Shown piece by piece: positions 41,676 through 53,134 of a DNA stretch of 64,000 nt. Origin of the DNA: Teratosphaeria epicoccoides (Eukaryota > Ascomycota > Dothideomycetes > Mycosphaerellales > Teratosphaeriaceae). The notes beneath the pieces are model-generated. The model was not told the DNA's origin. It saw only the letters and a list, made by a program, of their open reading frames with translations, and made no database searches. Position 1 is the first letter of the stretch, and every line of letters begins with the position of its first letter. The translations under genes were made by a program, and so were the position numbers. The stretch is from positions 1-64,000 of the forward strand of contig JADDMT010000141.1 of assembly GCA_021401465.1 (NCBI GenBank), given 5' to 3'.

Positions 41676-44600
41676 CAACAAGCGATGCGTAGTATTAGAG
41701 CGAGCAACCACTTCTTTGTGTTTGAGGCTGATAGCACATAGACAACATGCTACATGGACTCTGCTATGCGCGTTACTCTTGCTCGCAAGCCAATGCGTGC
41801 TTACCACCGGACTGCACCAGACTGCACCAGACAGCAGACCCACGCAATACACTTCACGCCATCCGAACGCCGAGAATCAACATTCCTGTCCCACTATCAT
41901 GTCACGTCAAACTCGTACCGATGAAAGAGGTCGTATCGCTCAGGCCACTGTGGGTTTACTCGATGCCGCGCCCGCCCTGCTTGGACTGGCCTGCTGCACA
42001 TTTACGCTCCGCACCTTCAATCCAGTACCGACGACCTTAGCCTTCGCAGCCTGGTACCTAACCTTCTCATCCGCATAACTCGCATACCAAGTACCATGCT
42101 CTTCAAACGGCAGCAATTACCGATGTGTCGTCATCCGTTCCTGCCTCTCTGTCGGCTCGAGACTCACATACGCCATCATCCTCCTATTCACTGACTTGTC
42201 GTCTGTGCTCGGATTCTCTTGACTGGCAGTAGTGAGGTGAAGGATGCACCAAGAAACTCACTCAGAGTCCCGTCCTCACTTCTGTCTATGCTGCGCAGCT
42301 ACCTGATGTCTGCGTTAAAGCCGTGGCAGAGGGTCTAGATGCTGAGGACAAGGAGGATGACCGTGTAGATCTGCGTGGATAGGGGAACTGATAGCGAGGA
42401 CGCAGATGTGTGCGCCGAAGGCTGCCCAGCCGATCCAGCGTGCGGCTTAATAGAATTTTGGATGCTTGGGCTCAGGGTCCCTGATGAATGTGAAGAGGAT
42501 GCTGCGCCGCACATACAGTGTCACTCTTCTCCCGTCCGCGCGAGTTACAAGGAGCGTCACACTATCACCGGCCTGAGGCTCCGATACGGTACGATGCCGC
42601 TGCTTGATCGACGGGCTCAGCGAAAGACCAGGCCCTCCTTGCATGCAATTGTGATCGTGGTGGTGAAACGGAAGACTCTCTTGCTTCAGTTGCTGAGAAC
42701 GAAGTCCCATAGAGAAGCATTATCGTTGATGGACTCACGGCGCTGCCACAGTAGAAACTCTCTGACGAGAATAGAGATATTAGTTGCCACGCAGTTGCCA
42801 CAGTCCCAACAGTCCTGTTCCAATTCATATGCGCCGTGCAGGGGGACGAGCCCAAGAGTGTCGATCTTGAAACGCTTCTATCGCTTGACATGACTCCACG
42901 GCGTCGTTGAAGCCCGGGAGTCAAAGTCCATGAGATAGTTTAGACTGGTGGGCACAGGCGCCATCAGCACATGATGATTGTTCTGTTAGACTTAGAGAAA
43001 AATGCCCCTGCTGCAGCTGTAGTGGACTTACCTTGTGAACATATCGCCCAGGCCCCAAAGACCACACGTTCGGCATAGCATGTGAAGAGGCCGCCCAAGG
43101 GTGCTTAGGCGCAGTAGCTCCACCAGCTGAGGGTGACTGGGAGCAGAGCCTCATGCAGAGTGCGTTGGCCAGCCACACTATGGCTTGTACCAGGGTCCAT
43201 GAAGCAAGGCAGCAGAAGCGAGGAAAGCGTTGCGGCTGTGCAGATCACCGGTCAGGCTATGCTCACATCACCGTCCTTAGGCTTCTCTTAAGTCTGGTCT
43301 GAGGCAAGCAGGTTCGACGTGACGGAGCTACATATAGGTGGTGTGGTGGCGTGTGCAGTAGCTAGAAGATTAGCGCAGTACGGGGTGCATCGAATCCCAG
43401 TACGAAACAAAGTTTCAATCGTGCCTGCCCATTCAGACAACATTTGATAATGACGTCAACAAGCAACCATGGCAGAAAGGGGCTTCGATCAATTCGTCAA
43501 ACAAGTGCTGATGGAAATGCGATGGAGATCATCGGCGGCCTTCTCATTCAGTGGACTACCATGATGACCGCAGTGGGCCCATGTCGTCTGCGGAGCATCA
43601 AGCAAAAGAGCATAGCGACCGCTCAGTCGTCGACCACCCTCAGATAGAACCGTCGCGAGCCTCTCAACGCCACCGCACGCCAGCATCTAAGTGCACCTGG
43701 ACGCGATATGGCCCATGCCCGGCGAGTACGGGAACCGCTGGTCGGGGGTGCATTTGTTGCCTGTCTTTGTGCAACCGGCACCCTATGTTTACCAATTAAC
43801 TCGTGATACGTCTTCGTGCTGGTCGCTGGAAGGGCCTCAAGACATACTGTGCCGCAAACTTGAAGACTTGCCACGTTCGGCCCCTTCTCAAATTCCTCCG
43901 GATAGCAGTAGCCATCGCCGCCTTGTGTGTCCTTTTCGCATTTCTAAGAAGCAAATATGGTCAGCATGGGGCGCATTTAAGGGGCGAAGACCAGGCGTAG
44001 TATGCGACGTACCCAGCAAAGGGCGGCGGAGGCAAAAAGTGCCAAGAGTGTTGTGGTCGTGGTGGCGAGCTTCATCTTTTTCGTAAAGTGAGTGCGTATG
44101 TGAGGCCCTGACAGGGTAGACTTCTCGCTACTTTATAACCCCGTCGCTGTTACTCCGGAGCGGCGCGGGAGTGAGACAAGAGCTTGGCAAGAAGAGGAGA
44201 CGCGGCAAAACGGCATAGCCACCACGTATCCAGAGATCTAGATGACCGAGCAGGTTTAGCCCTGGCTCAAGGATAGCTGGACCTATCAAGACAAAGTGTG
44301 AGGATCTCAAGGAGATTGCCGAAACCATGATTTAAACGCCCGACTTGCTTGTCGCGCGACGGTCACGATCTCCCGGTATTGTCCCGATCTTGTCGCTGGT
44401 ACTATTGGCGACGGCTCATGTCTCTAATATCATTGAGCGGCTGGCATTCTCTGGAAGGCAGTCGTCGATCTGCCATCCACTTTCCCAGCAGCCAGGCCTA
44501 TGGAGCACCTGAGAAGATGACGCACCGCTTCCTGGAAGTTGTCTTATGTTCCATTCCGTACCCATGCCAAGCACACCTCCGAATGCTCTGGCTGGTTCGG

Positions 44601-44916
44601 CTCTGCTTGAATCATGGTAGCAGCTCGATTGCAAAATCTCGGCTTGACTGCGCCATTGTCGTTATATGCGCGTCAGCAACGTGGCGGAGTGGTATAATCC
44701 GCCAACTATTGGGGTGCCACTTCGCTTTCGTTGCCGAGCCATCATTGCACTGGCCACCTTTTTAGGGACGTGACGTGATCTTGATGCCTGTATAGGCCTC
44801 GCAAGTGTTCGGACTGGCTCCTAATCTGCCGCAGACAAGTTGGAGAACAGCCAAACCAGGCCGTACTATGTTGCAGCCCTCATTCGCCGCTCCGAGGGAC
44901 GCCATCGCTCATCGCC
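41676..44916. other. Long gene-poor stretch with a possible decayed membrane protein
   Basis: No intact gene is supported. On the minus strand at about 42330-42710 a frame reads VRRSILFTFI, then after a stop WIGWAAFGAHICVLAI and, in another frame, IYTVILLVLSI, which look like membrane helices of a gene broken by stops and shifts. On the plus strand at 43803-44080 there is a hydrophobic helix (LLKFLRIAVAIAALCVLFAFL) and, shifted by one frame, a CxxCCGRGG segment. Other frames overlap on both strands and are weak. Confidence 0.4.
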
Positions 44917-46545
44917 CTATCTTGACTTGAGCTTGGTCTTGTGCTCCTGCCAAAAGTTCCTACAGACCACGTGCATTGACATGCCTTCAACCCACCATTC
45001 TCCAAAGCTGTCATCGACCTCCACATCAACTTTTGCAACCCGCTCCTCCCTCTTCAGGCCGCAGAGTGCACAGGCATGTGGTGCCGTGAATCCTCCCTCT
45101 ACAGCTTTCAGGGTCTTGATTGCCATTGTCTCGGCAATCTCGGGCACATGTGGTAGCTTTGAGTTTTTTGGCGCCGTACATGCCGATGTCACAGCTGTCC
45201 TGAGTTTGCCCAGCTGCGCCTTCCACATCGTGACAGTGTCAAGTACTTCTCGGTCCTCCTTCGCCGCCTCGCTTTTGTCTACCCCCGCAATCTTCATCCC
45301 ACCTCTACCACCCGCTGTAGATGGACCAATGCGCATACCCTGAGCAAGATACTGATCACGTTTCCAGCGAAGGCGACGACCGGCGACGATGTGACCAAGG
45401 ACAACACCAAGCGTGAGGTAGCCTTTCAGAAACATATGGGTAGCCGGATGTGCAAGTAGCATCTGCCGTTGCTTGAGGTCAAGCTTCGCCATCGGGCCAA
45501 AAAGAGCGTCCTGTGCTGATGAGAAGATCGAGGGAAATAATGAGAGAATTATTGCGGGCGGCGGGACATTGGTTGGTGGTAAAGCCTTGAGATCTGACCC
45601 CTGAACTGTCTTCGGCGCTGGAGCTGCTTGACGAGGCTGTGTCGGAGCTGCTGTCTTCTTCGACATGATCGTGGTTGCAGGAGGGCTTGACTCTGAGATG
45701 TCAAAATCATCCCAGCTATCATTCGAAACACTCCCTGGATTGGCATCTTCTCTTGGTGCAGACTCCTGTTGCCATGTTGGATGATCATCCAGATCCAATA
45801 GATCAATATTTGGTTCAGCCTTTGCCTTCACCTCGGTCACGCCCCGCTTCTCAGTGGAAAGCTCATCACCCTCAAAATCGCCGAAATCATCCTCCGCTTC
45901 TTCATGCTCGCTGACATCATCAGCATCGAACAGCACATTCGGATCTCGTGTCGGAGCATAGCCAGACATCTTCCGCAATTTGTTTGGGCCGCCTTCCGGT
46001 TGTGATTGATTTAGGTCAGCATTCCCTGCAGGCTTGGCGAGGGGAATCGTTGTTACTTTCGATGCCTTTTCCTGAGCAGCCTGCTGCTCAGCAATGATAC
46101 GCTTTGAGTACGCCATGGCTGCCTCTGGGTTATTTGCGATATTGCTCATCTCGTCCTGGCCCGCATCGTATTCTTCGTCATTTGCGGCGAAAAGGATGTC
46201 CATATTGCCGGCGAAAGGATGACTGCCGACGTCTGGCGCTCTGGTAGCAAGTTCATACAGAGGCTTGGATCTGCTCGCGGGAGCAGACCGGCTAGTTGAG
46301 ACTTTGGACGGAAGATAGCCACATCCTGAGGTAGGCGGTACAGGCATTGGTGTGGTAGATGCATCTTCAAAGTCTCCAAAGTCATCCTCATCGTCGACTG
46401 ACAAGATTTGCTGCACTGTGTGGACCGGGGGTCCATTGCCTGCTACATTTGGTGGGGCACCGTGGGTCGGTAAGTGAGTCGCCGCTGAACTCGGATCGAT
46501 GGCATCCTCTTGGGAGCCGAATGCAGCAAAGAGATCCTGTGACAT
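44917..46545 (-). CDS. LAA2-like (DUF5102) clathrin/AP-1 accessory protein
   Basis: This single-exon gene encodes 542 residues. The N-terminal two thirds are disordered and carry repeated DDFGDFE motifs (near residues 54-60 and 221-227), which are the type bound by gamma-adaptin ear and GAE domains. A folded C-terminal part (about 335-542) contains LSLFPSIFSSAQDALF, a hydrophobic LKGYLTLGVVLGHIVAGRR segment and a possible zinc site (CALC near 488 with HVVC near 526). Yeast Laa2 has the same plan and works with AP-1 at the trans-Golgi. The assignment rests on motif order, not on a search. It could be another Golgi or endosome trafficking factor. Confidence 0.6.
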   Translation of the reverse strand: MSQDLFAAFGSQEDAIDPSSAATHLPTHGAPPNVAGNGPPVHTVQQILSVDDEDDFGDFEDASTTPMPVPPTSGCGYLPSKVSTSRSAPASRSKPLYELATRAPDVGSHPFAGNMDILFAANDEEYDAGQDEMSNIANNPEAAMAYSKRIIAEQQAAQEKASKVTTIPLAKPAGNADLNQSQPEGGPNKLRKMSGYAPTRDPNVLFDADDVSEHEEAEDDFGDFEGDELSTEKRGVTEVKAKAEPNIDLLDLDDHPTWQQESAPREDANPGSVSNDSWDDFDISESSPPATTIMSKKTAAPTQPRQAAPAPKTVQGSDLKALPPTNVPPPAIILSLFPSIFSSAQDALFGPMAKLDLKQRQMLLAHPATHMFLKGYLTLGVVLGHIVAGRRLRWKRDQYLAQGMRIGPSTAGGRGGMKIAGVDKSEAAKEDREVLDTVTMWKAQLGKLRTAVTSACTAPKNSKLPHVPEIAETMAIKTLKAVEGGFTAPHACALCGLKREERVAKVDVEVDDSFGEWWVEGMSMHVVCRNFWQEHKTKLKSR

Positions 46546-47021
46546 GATGCATCTGGTGTCGAATGACTAACAGGATATGTGCATGGTGCAAATGTCATTG
46601 ATCAAATACTGCCTTGCTGCAACTTGGACGCAGGTGTTCGAGACTGGAGTCGGCCAGGGAAGGAGGGAACCGGAAGTGAAGTGGCTGGAGACACTTCAAA
46701 GCTTTGATTGATTCGCTCGCCCACATTTAGTTAGTCTTTGTCAGCAGACCTTAGCCAGCAATTCATGAGCCATTCGGCATTTTTCACTGCAGGTACTGCG
46801 GCCACTTGGACATAGAAATAGGAGCTGGAATGACGTAAAAATACTAGAGACGTGGTGGATGCTGATCACACAAAAAGTTGGAGCGTGCGCATCTCTATAG
46901 CCATTGAAAGATATTGCCACAGCACAAGAAAGCCGAGGCACGGCAATGCCACGAAACGGAACTGGTCCCCTTTGAACAAGACTGCATGTAAGATGCCAAC
47001 CGAAATCCTCAAAACGAAGAA
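46546..47021. other. Intergenic; missing half of the DUF4246 gene would be here
   Basis: Directly 3' of the truncated DUF4246 frame. I looked for the rest of the domain in all three minus frames and found none. A 116-codon frame at 46741-47091 has no similarity to the missing part. Confidence 0.5.
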
Positions 47022-47756
47022 TCAGATCTCGACGTTGCAGCTGTGCATACGACCCCATGGTTTCAGGTGGTTGTAACGACGCGAAGCCCAAGGCACGCTC
47101 TGCCTGGTTGCGTCGTCATGACTGATGATGTCTGGTACGGCGCAGACCTCTCCAAGCCCAGTGAATGCAGCGCAATCTTTCATTGGAACGATGCCTTGTG
47201 GTAGGACCCGAGTCAGGCCATACTGCAGCGGAAAGAGAGACGGATGCAGCAGATCCAAGACCAGGCCATTAGAGCCCGGATGCCAATCCTTCGGGACGTC
47301 TTCAAGCTTGCAAGCACAATGCTTCAGATCAAGCCAGAAAGGATTGTCTTCACTGACGTCGGACTTGATGACTGTTGCGTTGGTGTCAAGCACATGGACC
47401 GCGCTATGAGCCTTCATGTAGTCTGCCTTGTCACGTAGTTCAGCCAGGCAGTAGTCGAAGCATTTCTTGCTCAGATGATGTGGTGATGTGAGCTGCAGCA
47501 AGTCGTCCTCGCCGCTCGCTTCAGCCCACCAACGCGAGACAATCTCGTCGTCGCTGATTTTCTCCCACCAGCGCGGCTTGTCAGAGATCTGGTTGACGAA
47601 ATCGAGCATGCGCTGCTCACGGAGTATGACGCCTTTGCTTTCGAAGGAGTCTACAATGGCGTGTGGGAAGCGATCCCAGGAGGCGACAGGCCCATGTCTA
47701 CTCCATGCAGGCAAATATGCGAGGTCCAGGTCAAAGTCACAGCGTTGAATGGTCAT
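47022..47756 (-). pseudogene. DUF4246 protein, C-terminal part missing
   Basis: A 244-codon frame with the N-terminal half of a DUF4246 protein: MLDFVNQISDKPRWWEKI near residue 50, FDYCLAELRDKA near 100, then KDWHPGSNGLVLDLLHPSLFP and GLTRVLP near 155-185. Family members usually continue for 300 or more residues through a conserved SxxxQWLPCD-like block. Here the frame departs from the family at about residue 225 (ASRRYNHLKPW) and stops 19 codons later. I therefore read it as a truncated copy. A short functional protein, or a frameshift near 47090, is the alternative. The family has no settled function. Confidence 0.72.
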
Positions 47757-48129
47757 GTTGGGTATTGTGATGTCAAAAGATGTGCGCCGCGCGATAGTTG
47801 TGTAAGTGTTGCTGTGCTTTCGACATCATGCCTCAGAACATACCTTATATGTCCTGCAAATGATCCTCCGCAAGGCATATCTGTGATGCCTGACGCTCGA
47901 CGGCACCAATTTCAGGCAGGAAAGACCACTAGGAGGTAGTGACCAATGTGACGCGTTCCTACCTATAAACGGGACGAAGCACCGAATAACACGAACAGAC
48001 GCGCTCGGGCCTCACTGGCGTCATAGGGAGCTGTTAGCGTGATGCAGTCGCGTCGCTCGTACGATCCACAATCGAGCAGACTTGCAGCCTAGAGTCTGAG
48101 CTGGTCGCGGCAGCGGACAGAGCATTAGT

Positions 48130-49732
48130 ATGGCGCCCAAGAAATCGAGCAGCAAGAAGGCAGCTGCCGCGCCCGTCGCAGACTCCGAAGCCCACGGCTA
48201 TGAATTCGGCGGACCGTACGTGCCTTCCCGAAACAGAATGCGCGCACCACTGACGCCATGATATGATGCAGGCTTGGCGCCATAGGCATAACATTCGGTC
48301 TCCCTCTTGTCTGCTACGCGTTCGCGTTCCTCTGCAACGACGTATCTGGATGTCCTGCGCCGTCGCTGCTGTCGCCCAGCAAGCTGTTCACCGCGCCGCC
48401 GTACTCCACACTGTCGGGACGGCAGCACGGGCTGGAGACGCTGAAGAAGGAGACCGGTTGGCCTGGATGGACTGGTCTGCTCAATGTTGAGGCCGCACTG
48501 GGCACTGTTGGGTGGTATCTGCTCAGCTTGTTGCTGTACATCATACTGCCCGCGCAAGAGGTAGAAGGCACTGTGCTTCGCGGTGGCGGAAGGCTCAAAT
48601 ATCGTCTAAACAGTATGTTTATGCTGCGCGCCATGTTTCGACGATGCTGACGTGTCAAGCCTTCCTGACCTTTCTCACCATCTCCGGCATCCTAGCAGCT
48701 GGCACATTTGCACAAGGCGCCGACTTTGTCGTCTGGAAGTTTATCGACCGCAACTACGTCCAGCTATTGACCAGCAACATCCTCATTTCCTCCGCTCTTG
48801 CCATCTATGTCTACGTGGAGTCCTTCTCCGTACGCAAAGGCAACACCGAGCAGCGTGAGCTGGCGCCAGGTGGTCACAGCGGAAACCTCATCTACGACTT
48901 CTTCATCGGACGTGAGCTCAACCCGCGCGTGACGCTCCCATTCGTCAACACGGAGATCGACATCAAGTCTTTCATGGAACTTCGTCCAGGCATGATTGGC
49001 TGGATCGTCTTGAACCTTGCGTTCATGGCCAAGCAGTACAGGACTTATGGCTACATAACCGACTCCATGCTCATTGTCAATTTCTCGCAAGCGTGGTACG
49101 TGATCGACGCTCTCTGGTCGGAGCCCGCCGTCCTGACCACCATCGATATCATTGCGGACGGATTCGGCTTCATGCTCTCTTTTGGCGATCTGGTCTGGGT
49201 CCCGTTTGTCTTCAGTCTGCAAGCGCGCTATCTTGCAGTCCATCCCATCATCCTTGGACCATTGACGTCGCTGGCGATCCTCGGTGTTCAGATGGGTGGA
49301 TACTACATCTTTCGCGCCTCAAACAACGAGAAGAATGCTTTCCGGACAAATCCAGATGACCCGAAGGTCGCTCATCTGGAGTACATCGAAACAAAGTCCG
49401 GCAGCCGTCTACTTACCTCTGGCTGGTGGGGCACCGCGCGCCACATCAACTACCTGGGCGATTGGCTGATGTCCTGGGCATACTGCTTCCCGACCTTGCT
49501 CGCAGGCTACAAGATCAAAGAGTCAATCCTGTCACCGGGCACTAGGCTCGTGAGCACTGATGGTATGGTGGGAGCCGCGGTACCCATCACTTACTTCTAC
49601 ATGCTCTACTTTGCCATTCTATTGATACATCGCGAGGGCAGGGACGAGGCCAAGTGCAGACGCAAATATGGCGCGGACTGGGATCGGTACTGCGAGAAGG
49701 TCAAGTACAGGATCATTCCTGGTGTTTATTGA
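48130..49732 (+). CDS. ERG24: Delta(14)-sterol reductase
   Basis: Three exons, 48130-48215, 48272-48612 and 48660-49732, give 499 residues. It is an ER membrane enzyme of ergosterol synthesis that reduces the C14-C15 double bond left by CYP51. The ERG4/ERG24 family signatures are clear: NLIYDFFIGRELNPR in the middle, LLTSGWWGTARHINYLGDWLMSW near residue 415, and the C-terminal HREGRDEAKCRRKYGADWDRYCEKVKYRIIPGVY-type end. About eight to ten hydrophobic helices are seen. Introns are 56 and 47 nt, GT-AG. The start ATG gives a Lys/Ala-rich N-terminus as in other fungal members. It is the target of morpholine fungicides in this family. Confidence 0.94.
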
Positions 49733-50194
49733 AAGAGTGTTCTCATTGCTTCTTGGATGCGATGTCACGCTCAGTGGACGGCACGTCCATATTGAAAGTC
49801 TAAGCAGACACGACAGCTTGTTTAGGCAAATGATGCAAATTGTATATGGATGTCGAGAATGAGGCGTTCTTGCCCGTTAGTGATGATCTCAACCAGCTAA
49901 TGTACCCTCCACTGTTTGTCGAATACCGGCTTCGCACATGTTCTCCATGATTGTTGCACAAGCGCAGCTCAAGAACCAGGGTCTCAGTCTGCCCCCGAAG
50001 CAAGACCGCAGGAGGACGTTGAATCAACGCGACGCACAACAAGACGGGAAGCATGGCGAGCCAATGGAACTTCTGGCCAGATACTTGTAGCACTGCTGAA
50101 AACGCGAAGAATTGCCTCCCCTCTGCCCGGAAATGTCCACATTCGGTGTCAAGGCATACGCAGGCGCATAGCTTCGCACGCTGGCGTGCGTTGT
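49733..50194. other. Convergent intergenic region, no gene seen
   Basis: It lies between the stops of ERG24 and the flavodehydrogenase. A minus-strand frame of 142 codons crosses it but shows no motif and overlaps the neighbour's 3' end. Confidence 0.5.
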
Positions 50195-51796
50195 CTACAA
50201 CCGCGACCTCACCAGCCCACCGAACCACGATGGACCTTCGCTCAAAACGCTAGCCTTCGGTAAAAATTGCTCAATCTCGCTGGTATTCAGGTAACTCAGA
50301 TCGCCGCGGACTTTCTCTAGATCGGTGACCCCGCAGAGCCGCATAGCAGTCTCGAGCTCGTCTTGCAGAACTGCGAAAGACATATCAGCAACTTCATCAA
50401 CCTTTACTTCATCATGGAACTCACTCTCTGCCACACTCTCCACGCCTTCCGTATCGTACATGACTGCGCACTGGAACGGTCGACCAACGCCGACGCCTCT
50501 CGCGCCGAGACAGAACGCCTTGAGGACGTCCGAGCCACGGCGCACCCCGCCGTCGATGTGCACTTCCATCTTCTCGAAGACTTCGGGGCAGTCTCTCCGA
50601 AGTTCCAGCAGGACCAGGATGGTCGCCGGCGCACTGTCTAGCGCTCTGCCCCCGTGGTTGGAGACCACGATACCTTGACAGCCATGCTGCATCGCCAGTC
50701 GCGCGTCCGCCGCGGATTGAATGCCTTTGACGACGAGTGGCTTGGATGTATGCTTCCTCACCCATTCCAGATCGTCCCAGCTCAGGGCCCAGTCGATGAA
50801 GCTGCCAGTCGTCCTTGCAAGACCGCCACCTTTCTTATCGACACCTCGTGCCTTCTCACCCTTGTTTTGCATATAGATCGACGTGACATTCTCATTATTC
50901 TTGATCCTCTCATCCTGCTCTCGCTTTGACACGACTGCCAAATCCACAGTAATGAAGATAGCCTTGATCTGATGCATTTTCTCTATCTTCTGCAGCGTCT
51001 CCTCAGTCTTATGCCTTTGCTTGTCCACGTAGAGCTGAAAGAACCAAGGATTGCCGGGCGCAGAAGCAAGAACCTCGTCGACTCCATACGACGCTGTCGT
51101 ACTCAAACAATGGATGATGCCAGCGTTTGCGGCGCCTCGACCTAATGCTGTCTCGCCCTCTGGACCAGCCGTCTTTGCGATACCCATTGGACATATCCAA
51201 ACAGGCATATTGACCCTTTGACCGAACATGGTTGCTTTCGTGTTGATGGCAGAGACATTCCGCATGATTCTTGGCCGGAACCATAGTTTCTGCCAAAACG
51301 ACTTGTTCGCGTTCAATGTTAGTAGATCGTTTGAGGCGCCCTCGACGTATGCATTCGCTTTGGGTGAGCCGGACTTCTTGAAGGCCTTCTCAAAGTCGCC
51401 CAGGTTGATTAGCGTGGACAGTGGCGGTCTCTCATTGAGATCTGGCTCTGAGACCAGCTCTTCTTTCTGTGCATCAACCCAAGTCTGAGTGACTGTCGAT
51501 TGATCGAAGTCGCCAAGTTTCTCTGAGGTCGACAGTGTCTTCTCAATTAGGTCCGCGGCATGGTAATCGTTGTAAGTTTTGGTGCCATCTTTGCCGGCAT
51601 ATTTGTAGACCACTAGACGCAAAAGTAAGAAATTGTGGATAGCAGTCAGACGAGGTCGGTGGAACGCACTATCTGCACCGCCCGGGTGCTCAGGTGCGAA
51701 TTTGGTCAGATCGTATACCTTGCCATTGACAACTATCCAGCAGTCTTCCACTGTAGAATGTTTCACTATTTCCGAGACGGCGATTTTCTGTGCCAT
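50195..51796 (-). CDS. Cytochrome b5-fused FMN alpha-hydroxyacid dehydrogenase (CYB2-like) with PTS1
   Basis: Two exons on the minus strand, 51796-51670 and 51612-50195, give 514 residues. The 57-nt intron is a multiple of three with no stop, so an unspliced reading is open, but it would break the heme domain after HPGGAD. The cytochrome b5 domain (residues 1-80) has the HPGG heme ligand. The FMN barrel follows, with a Lys in LVVKGIQ, SNHGGRALD carrying the catalytic His and Arg, and HIDGGVRRG. It would oxidise L-lactate or a related 2-hydroxyacid. There is no mitochondrial presequence, and the last three residues are SRL, a PTS1 signal. That suggests a peroxisomal enzyme rather than the intermembrane-space yeast Cyb2. 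Confidence 0.9.
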   Translation of the reverse strand: MAQKIAVSEIVKHSTVEDCWIVVNGKVYDLTKFAPEHPGGADSAFHRPRLTAIHNFLLLRLVVYKYAGKDGTKTYNDYHAADLIEKTLSTSEKLGDFDQSTVTQTWVDAQKEELVSEPDLNERPPLSTLINLGDFEKAFKKSGSPKANAYVEGASNDLLTLNANKSFWQKLWFRPRIMRNVSAINTKATMFGQRVNMPVWICPMGIAKTAGPEGETALGRGAANAGIIHCLSTTASYGVDEVLASAPGNPWFFQLYVDKQRHKTEETLQKIEKMHQIKAIFITVDLAVVSKREQDERIKNNENVTSIYMQNKGEKARGVDKKGGGLARTTGSFIDWALSWDDLEWVRKHTSKPLVVKGIQSAADARLAMQHGCQGIVVSNHGGRALDSAPATILVLLELRRDCPEVFEKMEVHIDGGVRRGSDVLKAFCLGARGVGVGRPFQCAVMYDTEGVESVAESEFHDEVKVDEVADMSFAVLQDELETAMRLCGVTDLEKVRGDLSYLNTSEIEQFLPKASVLSEGPSWFGGLVRSRL

Positions 51797-53134
51797 GTTG
51801 CGTCAATGACGCCTGTTGATTATCGTGCGTCAGCGGAAAGGAAGCCTCCTAGATTGGTCCAGAAGAAATCAAATCACGAAGAGCTGACGAATGATGAGAA
51901 TGGGGAGTGAGAAAGAGATACTGCACGCGCAGGGTGGTAATGGGGATCATGGCCGCGGATCATCCCCGCATCTGGCACACAATGTCGATGGAAGCTTAAG
52001 CCGAAAGCAAGAACCGATCATGCAAGTCGTTAGAGCAGTGTCTGACCAGTGCCGCACGTCGACTCCAGGCTTGCCGGGCGCAGTCGACGGCTTGATCCAG
52101 CAGCGGAGAAGATATCCGCGTGGCCAAGCATGATGGAGACACAAGATCGTGCACGCGGACGCCTGATGAGAGGAAGATGTTGCAGTTGGCAGGGACAGGA
52201 GTCGGCCGGCGAAGAAGTGTACGGGTACGTGCCTCATGACTAAGCAAAAAGCCACCACAACACAAGCTCATGGAGACATCATTTCCCTTCTGCGTTTGCT
52301 GCCAGCCTGTATCGTTTGAATATCATTCACCTTGTCAGCTGCTATAGCATCGTTTGTCTTGGCGGCAGTGTCTGTTTTGGCGTCAAATGCGCATACTCAC
52401 GTTCTGAGCATCCGAGCCATGTCGTAGGGAGTCAAGCCAAGAGAGAGACATGAGGATGATGGAGACTTCGGGAGCGCCGCCCCGCCAGTGAGGCAAGGAC
52501 GTGCCCAGATGGTAGTAGCCGGAAATCAGTCCAGCAATACATCTACCAATCCAGTAAACGACGGGCTTGATGGACGCATCGCCGCCATGTCTCCAAATAC
52601 ATGTAACAATCGCACTGCTTGCCCGGGCGGCATCGGCTCGAGAGCGCAAGGCGAGGAAACAAACCAGGGCACGTGCGAGTATGTGTATCAGAGCGAAGCC
52701 TCGCGCCTGCACACGCTGGGTTAGCTGGTCGACAAGTGAAGCCGTGCTGCAGCCAGTAGCCGGACTTCGCTGCCTCATACTCTGGACCTGTGCTGCACGT
52801 GACAAAGGCCGGTGGAGGACGGCAGTCTGTTTGCGTTCCGCTTCGGAGACCCAAAAGATGACCGATGGCTCTTGGTCGTGGATGAGAAGGTGAAGGTATG
52901 TGCGTAGATGTGTCGAGAATGGTCGAGTCGGAAATGATTTGGACACGAATGTGGCAGCTGCTCTTTCCGCGAGTGCAGCCGGTTCCTTCCTGTCTTGATG
53001 TCGCGCTTTCCTCCCCTCGACACCACAATTCGAGCAAGCGCCGCGAACGTGCGTTTGACGACGACCTCGCTTCACTGCGCTTCATTCGCTGATTCGCTCC
53101 AAACGTCACGGCTACTTGAGAAATCACCGGCTCT
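51797..53134. other. Divergent promoter region, no supported gene
   Basis: It lies between two divergent genes. Minus-strand frames of 230 and 194 codons (52383-53127) overlap each other and have compositions rich in Arg and Ser without any motif. I regard them as chance frames in GC-rich promoter DNA, although a lineage-specific gene cannot be ruled out. Confidence 0.45.

Noticed and set aside
44681..44704. Short TGGCGGA...TCCGCCA inverted repeat resembling part of a tRNA
   Set aside because: There is no T-loop consensus or acceptor stem around it, so it is not a tRNA gene.
49800..50228. 142-codon minus frame after ERG24
   Set aside because: It overlaps the 3' end of the flavocytochrome gene in another frame and has no motif.
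52383..53127. Two overlapping minus-strand frames of 230 and 194 codons
   Set aside because: They overlap each other in different frames, have Arg/Ser-rich composition without motifs, and lie in a divergent promoter region.
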